This document shows positions 1 through 5,496 of a DNA stretch of 8,957 nt, one piece after another; within the stretch, counting starts at the first letter, position 1; each line of letters begins with the position of its first letter. A program made the position numbers and the translations under genes. Source of the DNA: CAZAKZ01 sp964485695. Its GTDB lineage: Bacteria > Planctomycetota > JAFGQW01. The notes beneath the pieces are model-generated. The model did not search any database and was not told where the DNA came from. It saw nothing but the letters and a program-made list of their open reading frames with translations. Location: NCBI GenBank assembly GCA_964485695.1, contig CAZAKZ010000195.1, positions 1 to 8,957 of the forward strand. Reading direction: 5' to 3'.

Positions 1-17
1 TGTCAAACTTCACGAGT

Positions 18-39
18 CCCCCAGCAGAGCTGGGGGTTT
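18..39 (+). repeat. Hairpin CCCCCAGC-AGA-GCTGGGGG followed by TTT
   Basis: A perfect 8-bp stem (18-25 with 29-36) closes a three-base AGA loop and is followed by TTT, then CCCC. The T tract is too short for a convincing terminator. The element matches, in stem length, loop and following TTT, the hairpin at 8737-8760 (15 of 16 bases identical over 24-39 and 8743-8758). It is therefore best read as one copy of a dispersed hairpin repeat, possibly a terminator of a gene lying before the window. Confidence 0.55.
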
Positions 40-48
40 CCCCTTAAA

Positions 49-68
49 ATGAGTCTGTTTTGACTCAT
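49..68. repeat. Short perfect inverted repeat ATGAGTC/GACTCAT
   Basis: A perfect 7-bp stem (49-55 with 62-68) encloses the six-base loop TGTTTT. An overlapping alternative pairs CATCC (66-70) with GGATG (76-80). It follows the hairpin at 18-39 directly, so the first 80 bases are structured in several ways. There is no T tract after it. It could be an operator or part of a structured repeat; the function is unknown. Confidence 0.4.
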
Positions 69-125
69 CCACTCCGGATGAAATCGGGCAGAGATCAACG
101 CCGGATTGGTAGAACCTCTTTGGGT

Positions 126-151
126 CCACGCCCGGAGGACGTGGTTTTATT
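126..151 (+). terminator. Weak intrinsic terminator candidate
   Basis: CCACG (126-130) pairs with CGTGG (140-144), with two further inner pairs possible (132-133 with 137-138), and the stem is followed directly by TTTTATT (145-151). The 5-bp stem is short, so this is a weak candidate. It would end a transcript entering from before the window, ahead of the HEAT-repeat gene. Confidence 0.3.
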
Positions 152-201
152 CACGCAATAAGCTAAAAACAGCCTGCGGATACCAGCCACTGGCCTGCCC
201 C

Positions 202-230
202 TTCCCCTCCCCCGCCGATGTATGTATAAA
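202..230 (+). promoter_or_regulatory. Possible promoter for HEAT-repeat lipoprotein gene
   Basis: TATAAA at 225-230 is a good -10 candidate in an otherwise GC-rich region. The position 17 bp upstream reads TTCCCC (202-207), only three of six matches to TTGACA. Transcription would start near 237 and leave a leader of about 50 bases. Only the -10 part is persuasive. Confidence 0.25.
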
Positions 231-287
231 ATGAAGGAAGTGGTGCGGATTCGTACATTCTCCTCATGAAACCCATAGGATACCGAG

Positions 288-1391
288 GTGATGCCCATGG
301 GCCGTTTGACTTCCCTGCTCGTTCTCACATTCTTCACCGCCGTGACCCTCATGGTCCTTTCCGCCTGCGGTCGCTCCAGCAAGCCCAAGAAAAAGGAAAG
401 CAAGCCTCCTGTGAAAACGGAGCGGACCCGACCCAAATCCGGGAAAACAGGAATGAACGGGATGGCGGAACCGGGCCAGAAGACAAAGCCCAAGAAGATC
501 GAGGATCTGAGCCCCGAAGCCAGGAAGGCCGCCTACGTCGGAATGCTCTCTAGCAAGAAGACGAGCAAGAGGAAGCAAGCCCTGAACTGGCTCATGACCT
601 TGAAGGACGAGAACCTGGACGCTCCAATCATCAGAGCCATCCGGAAGAGGCTGACGGACAAGAGCCCCGACGTCCGGGGATTGGCCGGCATCGCGCTCCT
701 GAAGCTCAAGGGCAAGGAGGGCTCCCCCCTCATCCGCCCCCTCCTCAAGGACACAAGCGAGGAGGTCCGGGCCTCCGTCCTGAATGAACTGGGCAAGCTC
801 GGGAAGGAATACACCGACGAGCTGATGAACGGCCTGAGAGATCCCAGTCCCGACATCCAGGAGATCGTCCTGGACCACCTGAGCCGCCAGAAGAGCAAGC
901 GTGCAGACGGCCTGGCTGTCCAGATCTACGGCAATACCGATAGCGAGCGGCTGCGGGCCCAGATCCTCTCGTACCTCCTCAAGATCAAGAGCCCCAAGGG
1001 CACGGCAACCGTGGCGGCCCACATCGAGGACCTGGAATACGCCACCGCCCTGACCCTGGCCGTGAAGTACCTCGGGGAGTTCGGAAACTCCCTCCACGCC
1101 AAGCAGTGCATCAACTTCCTGAACGACCGGGAGATCGGCGTTCGAAAGGAGGCGGTGCGGATCATGGCCCTGCGGAAGATCAAGACCCTGGATTCGATCT
1201 CCTGCCTCATCCACCTCTTGAAGGACGAGGAGTTCGAGGTACGAAAAGCGGCCCTGAAGAGCCTGAAGGCCCTCACCAACCAGGCATTTGACTACGATCC
1301 CATGGAAGAGGACGAGAAGAAGCTGGAAGCGGCGGTGCAAAAATGGGAGACCTGGCTGGAAAAGAACGCCAAGAAGCTGCCGGAAAAGTAG
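288..1391 (+). CDS. HEAT-repeat lipoprotein, function unknown
   Basis: The 367-residue product begins with a lipoprotein signal: short basic n-region, hydrophobic stretch to about residue 24, and lipobox LSAC with the acylated Cys at residue 27. A Lys/Pro/Glu-rich linker follows (about 28-75). From about 90 to 335 there are helical HEAT-type repeats, with segments such as SPDVRGLAGIALLKL and EEVRASVLNELGKLG. The tail (LTNQAFDYDP, then an acidic stretch and a KWETWLEKN-like end) is a form I associate with planctomycete HEAT proteins. HEAT solenoids act as protein-binding scaffolds; the lipid anchor would place this one in the periplasm. The start is uncertain: GTG 288, ATG 291 and ATG 297 are all in frame. 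GAGG at 285-288 best suits ATG 297, and AGGA at 277-280 suits 288 or 291. It is separated from the next gene by 268 bp and is probably its own transcription unit. Partner and role cannot be told from sequence. Confidence 0.85.
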   Translation: MMPMGRLTSLLVLTFFTAVTLMVLSACGRSSKPKKKESKPPVKTERTRPKSGKTGMNGMAEPGQKTKPKKIEDLSPEARKAAYVGMLSSKKTSKRKQALNWLMTLKDENLDAPIIRAIRKRLTDKSPDVRGLAGIALLKLKGKEGSPLIRPLLKDTSEEVRASVLNELGKLGKEYTDELMNGLRDPSPDIQEIVLDHLSRQKSKRADGLAVQIYGNTDSERLRAQILSYLLKIKSPKGTATVAAHIEDLEYATALTLAVKYLGEFGNSLHAKQCINFLNDREIGVRKEAVRIMALRKIKTLDSISCLIHLLKDEEFEVRKAALKSLKALTNQAFDYDPMEEDEKKLEAAVQKWETWLEKNAKKLPEK

Positions 1392-1394
1392 TTT

Positions 1395-1421
1395 CGGGTC
1401 CAAGGTGGGGATCTTGACCCG
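1395..1421 (+). terminator. Hairpin just after the HEAT-repeat gene
   Basis: CGGGTC (1395-1400) and AAG (1402-1404) pair with CTTGACCCG (1413-1421), with one bulged C at 1401. The stem starts four bases after the TAG stop. No T tract follows, so if it terminates transcription it is not a canonical intrinsic terminator. It may instead protect the 3' end of the mRNA. Confidence 0.3.
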
Positions 1422-1481
1422 GACATTGTCTTCCTGCACTGTCTTCCCGCCCGGGCCCGCACATGGGACTAAAACGTCTCT

Positions 1482-1493
1482 TTTCAGCTGAAA
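1482..1493. promoter_or_regulatory. 12-bp palindrome TTTCAGCTGAAA, possible operator
   Basis: A perfect 12-bp palindrome ends four bases before the -35 element of the promoter at 1497-1525. This is a typical place for a transcription-factor site. No known regulator can be assigned from the sequence, and a 12-bp palindrome can occur by chance. Confidence 0.3.
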
Positions 1494-1496
1494 CGG

Positions 1497-1525
1497 TTTA
1501 CGAATGCCCCGGAATGATCGATAAT
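1497..1525 (+). promoter_or_regulatory. Sigma70-type promoter for the CNNM/CBS-recO operon
   Basis: TTTACG (1497-1502, four of six consensus) and GATAAT (1520-1525, five of six) are separated by exactly 17 bp in an AT-richer island of a GC-rich region. Transcription should start near 1532, giving a leader of about 128 bases before TTG 1660. A small inverted repeat, CGAT-AAT-ATCG (1519-1529), overlaps the -10. This is the best-matching promoter in the window. Confidence 0.55.
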
Positions 1526-1539
1526 ATCGGGTAGAAGAA

Positions 1540-1598
1540 CCCGCGCGGGGCCGCCGTTGTCGAGGGAATTTACGCGCCTCGAGACAGGCCGGGGCCTG
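1540..1598 (+). other. Structured GC-rich 5' leader
   Basis: Three stems follow one another in the predicted leader: the palindrome CCCGCGCGGG (1540-1549), CGAGG with CCTCG (1561-1565 and 1577-1581), and CAGGC-CGGG-GCCTG (1585-1598). None carries a T tract. They do not match a riboswitch I recognise. They may only reflect the high GC content, or may hold the leader in a regulated fold. Confidence 0.3.
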
Positions 1599-1644
1599 AG
1601 TGCTCATACCTCGGGCCGGGCGGTCCCTGACAGTCTGTTCAAGA

Positions 1645-1650
1645 GAGGAG
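1645..1650 (+). promoter_or_regulatory. Shine-Dalgarno GAGGAG deciding a TTG start
   Basis: GAGGAG sits nine bases before an in-frame TTG at 1660. The more upstream in-frame GTG (1600) lies in the structured leader, overlaps the 1585-1598 stem's edge, and has no good Shine-Dalgarno sequence. This favours TTG 1660. Confidence 0.6.
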
Positions 1651-1659
1651 AACCACGGG

Positions 1660-2985
1660 TTGGAAGACCCCCTACCTGGCTCGTGCCTTGATCTTCCCGT
1701 CGTACTGGCCGAAATCGGCATCCTGCCTCTGATCCTGGGCTCCGTGGCCGCTCTGGCCACGGGTATTCTCCTCGGTCTGGGCCAGAGTGCCCTGGAGAAC
1801 CTGAGCTGGAAGAAAATCCAGGAGAAGCTCAAGTCGGATCGCGCGGAAGCCGCACTGCGCAAGTGGCTCGACACCCAGGGCCAGGATCACCTCCTTCTCA
1901 CCTTTGAATGGACCCGGCTCCTGCTCTACCTCGTATTCGTACTGTGTGCGGATCGACTCCTGCTGCGCTCCCTGGCCGGGAGCTGGGTGTTCGGATTTCT
2001 GGCCCTCCTGGGATTCATCCTCCTGTGCGGCGAGGCCCTGCCGAGATTCGTGGCCCGGTACAACGCCGAGGCCGTTTTCCTGAGGCTCCGGCCGTTTCTG
2101 GCCGCCGTCATGATCCTGGTCCTGCCGATCGTCCGTCTCATGCAGTGGCTGCCCGACGCCGTGGGGCGTCTGAGCGGACGCAGCCCGGAAGAATTCCACC
2201 ACGAGAAGCTGACGGCCGAGATCACGGATGCAGCGGAAGAGGGCGAGCGCAGCGGCGTTCTGGAGGAAAGCGAGCGGGAAATGATCGAAAACATCATCGA
2301 CCTCGGTGAAACCCGGGTCGAGGAGGTCATGACGCCCCGCATCGACCTCATCAGCGTGAGCGTCGGCGCCTCCCACGAGGAGGCCCGCGTCCTGGCGGTC
2401 CAATCCGGGCACTCGCGCATCCCCGTGCACGAGGGAAACCGCGACCAGATCATCGGCGTCCTGCACGTGAAGGATCTGCTGAAAGCGACCGATAACGGTG
2501 ACGAGCACACGGTCCGTAGCCTCATGCGCAAGCCCCTGTTCGTCCCGGAAAACAAGGACATCGGCGAGCTCCTCAAGGAGTTCAAGGAGCTGAAGACCCA
2601 CATCGCCATTGTCCTGGATCAATACGGAGGGACCTCCGGCCTCATCACCATGGAGGACATCCTCGAGGAAATCGTCGGGGAGATCGACGACGAGTTCGAT
2701 GCCACCCAGAGCCCTTCGGCCATCCAGCGGGTGTCCTCCGATACGATCCAGGTCAACGCCAAGATCCACGTCCACGACCTGAACACGGCCCTCGGCCTGA
2801 ATCTTCCGGACGATGCTGGTTTCGAGACCCTGGGCGGCTTCGTGTTCTCCGCCCTCGGCAGGGTGCCCAAGGCGGGTGAGACGTTCCAGAGCAACGGGGC
2901 CGAGTTCACCATCCTGCAGGCCGACGCCCGCAGGGTGAGCAAGGTCGAGATCTCCATGAATCCTCATGCCCCGGGCAGTGCCTAG
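1660..2985 (+). CDS. CNNM/CBS-pair membrane protein (hemolysin C / CorC-like)
   Basis: The 441-residue product (from TTG 1660) has the full layout of the CNNM-CBS-CorC_HlyC family. An N-terminal membrane domain has hydrophobic segments near 14-40, 85-110, 113-130 and 145-165, including GEALPRF, equivalent to the family's GE-LPK motif. A linker helix (ERSGVLEESEREMIENIIDL) leads to two CBS domains starting at VEEVMTPR (Met at 224) and running to about 345, with EEIVGEIDDEFD after them. A C-terminal CorC_HlyC domain (about 360-440) completes it. Relatives are linked to Mg2+ or Co2+ efflux and CBS domains bind adenosine nucleotides; 'hemolysin' is a historical name. The first transmembrane motif reads GQSALENLS where SETAL-SLS is usual, a divergence in the ion-path region. 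The start is chosen from GAGGAG at 1645-1650; GTG 1600 would add 20 non-hydrophobic residues. recO follows after 14 nt. Confidence 0.88.
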   Translation: MEDPLPGSCLDLPVVLAEIGILPLILGSVAALATGILLGLGQSALENLSWKKIQEKLKSDRAEAALRKWLDTQGQDHLLLTFEWTRLLLYLVFVLCADRLLLRSLAGSWVFGFLALLGFILLCGEALPRFVARYNAEAVFLRLRPFLAAVMILVLPIVRLMQWLPDAVGRLSGRSPEEFHHEKLTAEITDAAEEGERSGVLEESEREMIENIIDLGETRVEEVMTPRIDLISVSVGASHEEARVLAVQSGHSRIPVHEGNRDQIIGVLHVKDLLKATDNGDEHTVRSLMRKPLFVPENKDIGELLKEFKELKTHIAIVLDQYGGTSGLITMEDILEEIVGEIDDEFDATQSPSAIQRVSSDTIQVNAKIHVHDLNTALGLNLPDDAGFETLGGFVFSALGRVPKAGETFQSNGAEFTILQADARRVSKVEISMNPHAPGSA

Positions 2986-2999
2986 AAGAGCCGGAATCC

Positions 3000-3770
3000 G
3001 TGCGTATCCATAAAACCGAGGCGCTGGTCCTGAAACGGACCGACTTCTCCAATACCAGTCAGATCCTGGATCTCTTCACCCGGGACCGGGGACGGATTCC
3101 GGTCATGGCCAAGGGCACGCGGCGATACGGAAACCGGGCCTACCGCCTGGTGGATCTCCTCTACCGGGGGAACGTCATCCTCCTGGAGAAATCCACCCGA
3201 GAGGTGCAGATTCTCAGCGACTTCGAGCCCCTGAACCACTACCCGGGCCTTCGAAGCGATCTGGAACGATACCACGCTGGCCTGCACCTCCTCCATTGCC
3301 TTCGCAAGGCCACCCGGCCGGAAGGAGAGGACCACCGCCTCTATACTCTCTCGGTCCGCGCCCTCTCCCGGTTCGAGTCGGCGCCGCTGGAGCGCCTGCC
3401 CGCAGAGGTCCTGGCCTTCGACTTCCGGTTTCTGGCCGTCATCGGTTTTCAGCTCATGCTCGAACATTGCCCCCGGTGCGGCGTCCGGCACAAGCCCGGG
3501 AGCGATACCCTCTTCCATGCCCCCTCCGGCGGCTGCATCTGCCCGCGCTGCCGGTCCGGGGGCGCCGACACCCTCTCGGCATCCTTGTTGACGTTGTCCG
3601 GCGAGGCGCGGAGCATCTTGCTCGGACTGGCCCGGTTGACCGGCTCCGACCGGGATCGGGTCCCCCTGCCTCGTGCCCGCGTCCTGGAGCTGAGGAAAAT
3701 CCTGAACACCGCCCTGACTTCCTGGTTGGAAGCCGAACTCCCGATGCTAAAATACCTCCTGCCGCCGTAG
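3000..3770 (+). CDS. recO: DNA repair protein RecO
   Basis: RecO helps RecR load RecA onto SSB-coated single-stranded DNA in the RecF pathway and anneals complementary strands. The 256-residue product has the expected length. An N-terminal OB fold (about 1-80) contains TEALVLKRTDFSNTSQILDLF and the basic VMAKGTRRYGNR stretch. A helical middle part follows. The zinc-binding site is present: CPRC at 157-160 and CxCPRC with Cys 179, 181 and 184. Start GTG 3000 gives the canonical RecO N-terminus and has a modest GAAGAG 9 nt upstream. It lies 14 nt after the CNNM/CBS gene and is probably co-transcribed. A neighbour of the CNNM/CBS type is common for recO. A second promoter candidate lies inside its 3' end, so the downstream genes may be transcribed independently. 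Confidence 0.9.
   Translation: MRIHKTEALVLKRTDFSNTSQILDLFTRDRGRIPVMAKGTRRYGNRAYRLVDLLYRGNVILLEKSTREVQILSDFEPLNHYPGLRSDLERYHAGLHLLHCLRKATRPEGEDHRLYTLSVRALSRFESAPLERLPAEVLAFDFRFLAVIGFQLMLEHCPRCGVRHKPGSDTLFHAPSGGCICPRCRSGGADTLSASLLTLSGEARSILLGLARLTGSDRDRVPLPRARVLELRKILNTALTSWLEAELPMLKYLLPP
3726..3753 (+). promoter_or_regulatory. Extended -10 promoter candidate inside recO 3' end
   Basis: TTGGAA (3726-3731, four of six) and TAAAAT (3748-3753, five of six) are spaced by 16 bp, and TGC just before the -10 (3745-3747) makes a TGn extended -10. The start would be near 3760, giving a leader of about 190 bases before the TPR lipoprotein gene. The 179-bp gap after recO, unlike the tight joins elsewhere, fits an internal promoter. 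Confidence 0.4.
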
Positions 3771-3949
3771 GAACGACGAGAAGGCCGTCCGCACCCCCAT
3801 GTTCGACCGCCTGCCCGGATACTGGAAAGATCTGGCCAGGAACCCCTGACGTCCAACGGGATCGTGCCGGATCGCGGACTGCCTGTCGCCCCCGGGAAAA
3901 TGACCCGAATGAAACCGGACGCACCATGACAGCAAGAGGCCGGATCGGG

Positions 3950-4948
3950 ATGGCCCGCCACACGACCGGATTTCAGGTATTCACGGTCCTGGTTTTGGGC
4001 TGCCTGCTTCTGGGGTGTGTTGGGGGCCCGCCTCTCGATCCCGCGAAACAGGATAGCGACACCCTGGTCCCAGAAGCACGCAATGCCATGAAGGCGGGGG
4101 AGTTCGACACCGCTCTGACCTACCTCGACACGGTTCTGGATCGCCCCGAGGACCACCCCAAGAATCATCCCAAGAATCACCGTCATCACGAGGAAGCCCG
4201 CTACCTGAAGGCGGTCTGTTACCATCGCCAGGGGTCCTACACCCATGCGTTCAGCGCCTTCAAGAGATACGTGGAGGCGTATCCCCTCTCCCGGTACAAG
4301 GTGGAAAAGGAGCTCTTCAAGATGGGCGTGGCCCTGATCAAGGGCGCCAACTCCGGTTTCCTGGGCATCCCCGGCACCCTGGGCCTGACCCTGGAGGGAA
4401 CCGAGGTCCTGGGCTACCTGATCCGGATCAGTCGCACCGGGGAATATGCGGCCCATGCCCAGCGCATCATCGCCCAGTACCACTTCGACCACGGCCACTT
4501 CGACCTGGCCCAGATCGAGTACCAGGCCCTCCTCGACGACTATCCGACCAGCGAATGGGTTCCCCTGGCCGAGTACCGGGTGCCGCGGTGCAAGCTGCTG
4601 CAAAGCCGGGGTGCCGTATATGATCGGAAGCTGCTCGAGGACGCCTTGCTGGGATTTCAGGACTACGAGCAGAAGCACCCCGATGGAAAACACGTGAAGT
4701 TCGCCCGGAAGTACGCCCGGATCGTCCACAACATGCTGGCGGAGAAGAACTATCGCAACGCCGTATTGTACCTCAACGACAAGCGGATTCTGGCCAGCGT
4801 GTTCTACTTCAGGCAGACGATCCAGGACTATCCGGAGACCGAGTGGGCCGGGAAGGCCGTGAAAGGTCTCCGGAAGGTCCGGGACGATTACCCGGAAACG
4901 GAAGCGGCCCGGGCGGCGGAAAAAGGTCTGGAACTGATAAAAGAATGA
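3950..4948 (+). CDS. BamD-like TPR outer-membrane lipoprotein
   Basis: The 332-residue product has a lipoprotein signal (hydrophobic FQVFTVLVLGCLLLG, lipobox LLGC, Cys 23) and TPR-like helix pairs from about residue 45. Typical segments are ARNAMKAGEFDTALTYLDTVL, ARYLKAVCYHRQGSYTHAFSAFKRYVEAYPLSRY (cited in parts) and FDLAQIEYQALLDDYPTSEW. The C-terminal ASVFYFRQTIQDYPETEWA strongly recalls BamD, which scaffolds the BAM outer-membrane protein assembly machine. It is longer than the usual 240-270 residues of BamD. It has a hydrophobic GFLGIPGTLGLTLEG segment and a His-rich insert (69-80) in its first TPR loop. Start ATG 3950 has AAGAGG 10 nt upstream; in-frame ATG 3926 would add eight residues and also leaves a workable signal peptide. 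It overlaps the LptE-like gene by ATGA. It could be another TPR lipoprotein (YbgF/CpoB-like), but the lipid anchor and partner gene favour BamD. Confidence 0.75.
   Translation: MARHTTGFQVFTVLVLGCLLLGCVGGPPLDPAKQDSDTLVPEARNAMKAGEFDTALTYLDTVLDRPEDHPKNHPKNHRHHEEARYLKAVCYHRQGSYTHAFSAFKRYVEAYPLSRYKVEKELFKMGVALIKGANSGFLGIPGTLGLTLEGTEVLGYLIRISRTGEYAAHAQRIIAQYHFDHGHFDLAQIEYQALLDDYPTSEWVPLAEYRVPRCKLLQSRGAVYDRKLLEDALLGFQDYEQKHPDGKHVKFARKYARIVHNMLAEKNYRNAVLYLNDKRILASVFYFRQTIQDYPETEWAGKAVKGLRKVRDDYPETEAARAAEKGLELIKE
4154..4177 (+). repeat. 12-bp tandem duplication encoding HPKN-HPKN
   Basis: CACCCCAAGAAT (4154-4165) is followed directly by CATCCCAAGAAT (4166-4177), differing by one base. It lies inside the BamD-like gene, keeps the frame and encodes two HPKN units, extended by HRHH. 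It looks like a recent slippage duplication. Confidence 0.75.
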
Positions 4949-5436
4949 AATTGCCACGCCCCGTATTCTTGGTGCTCGTCCTGGTGCTCCAGGTCCCGGG
5001 GTGCGGATACTCCACCCGGTCCCTCTACGATCCCGGGATCCAGACCGTGGCCGTGGACGTCTTCAAGAACGAGACCTTCCGCCGTGACCTCGAGCTGGAC
5101 CTGACCCGGAAGGTGGCCCGGCAGCTCCGGTTGAAGACGCCCTGGCGGGTGGCGAACCGGAGCCGGGCCGACGCGGTGTTGACCGGGCGTATCGTGGCCG
5201 CCCAGGAACGCGTCCTCAGCGAGGACAACCGCGACCTGGTCTTCGAATCCTCGGTGATCGTCGAGGTGGAAGCAGAGCTCAAGAACCTGCATACGGGCGA
5301 GGTGATCAAGAAAATCCGTCGCCGGAGCCAGGTGGCCTTCCTGGTGCCCCGGGGAGAGGACCAGGCCACGGCTTTTGATCGATCCTTGACCGATCTGGCG
5401 GAGGATATCGTTCAGGCCTTAGAAGACTGGAATTGA
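4945..5436 (+). CDS. lptE: LptE-like LPS-assembly lipoprotein
   Basis: The 163-residue product has a lipoprotein signal (MKLPRPVFLVLVLVLQVPGC, Cys 20) followed by GYS, the usual CGY start of mature LptE-like proteins. The body fits the family: a segment on the theme PGIQTVAVDVFKNETFRRDLE, then LTRKVARQL, RADAVLTGRIV, and a C-terminal helix (FDRSLTDLAEDIVQALEDW). LptE plugs the LptD barrel that inserts lipopolysaccharide into the outer membrane. The start codon ATG overlaps the stop of the BamD-like gene (ATGA), implying translational coupling; there is no strong Shine-Dalgarno sequence. An in-frame GTG at 4843 would bury the signal peptide and is not used here. Sequence similarity in LptE is low in general, so the name rests on signal, length, fold-like motifs and the neighbour. 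Confidence 0.72.
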   Translation: MKLPRPVFLVLVLVLQVPGCGYSTRSLYDPGIQTVAVDVFKNETFRRDLELDLTRKVARQLRLKTPWRVANRSRADAVLTGRIVAAQERVLSEDNRDLVFESSVIVEVEAELKNLHTGEVIKKIRRRSQVAFLVPRGEDQATAFDRSLTDLAEDIVQALEDWN

Positions 5437-5447
5437 AAGCTGGAACT

Positions 5448-5453
5448 GAGGAG
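5448..5453 (+). promoter_or_regulatory. Shine-Dalgarno GAGGAG before folP with no standard start in range
   Basis: GAGGAG lies 7 nt before CTG 5461, which is in frame with folP, and 43 nt before TTG 5497, the first standard start codon. No ATG or GTG is available between the lptE stop and 5497 in this frame. Either CTG 5461 is used or the site is not the folP ribosome binding site. Confidence 0.4.
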
Positions 5454-5496
5454 CAGCCCCCTGGAAACCAACGGTTATCCATCCGAGACCCAACGG

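Noticed and set aside
264..1874. 536-codon open frame on the minus strand
   Set aside because: It runs antisense to the HEAT-repeat and CNNM/CBS genes, has no recognisable domain, and crosses a promoter and leader. It is a shadow of high-GC codon use.
3799..3849. 16-codon frame MFDRLPGYWKDLARNP in the recO-bamD gap
   Set aside because: The nearest GAGAAGG is 14 nt upstream, too far, and there is no other support; frames of this length are expected by chance.
3296..3949. Upstream in-frame extension of the BamD-like gene through recO
   Set aside because: The extension is Pro/Arg-rich, antagonistic to recO, and would bury the signal peptide and lipobox.
3449..4957. 502-codon open frame on the minus strand, and a 431-codon one at 1672-2967
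   Set aside because: Both are antisense to clearly recognised genes, lack any domain or ribosome site, and arise from GC-rich third positions.
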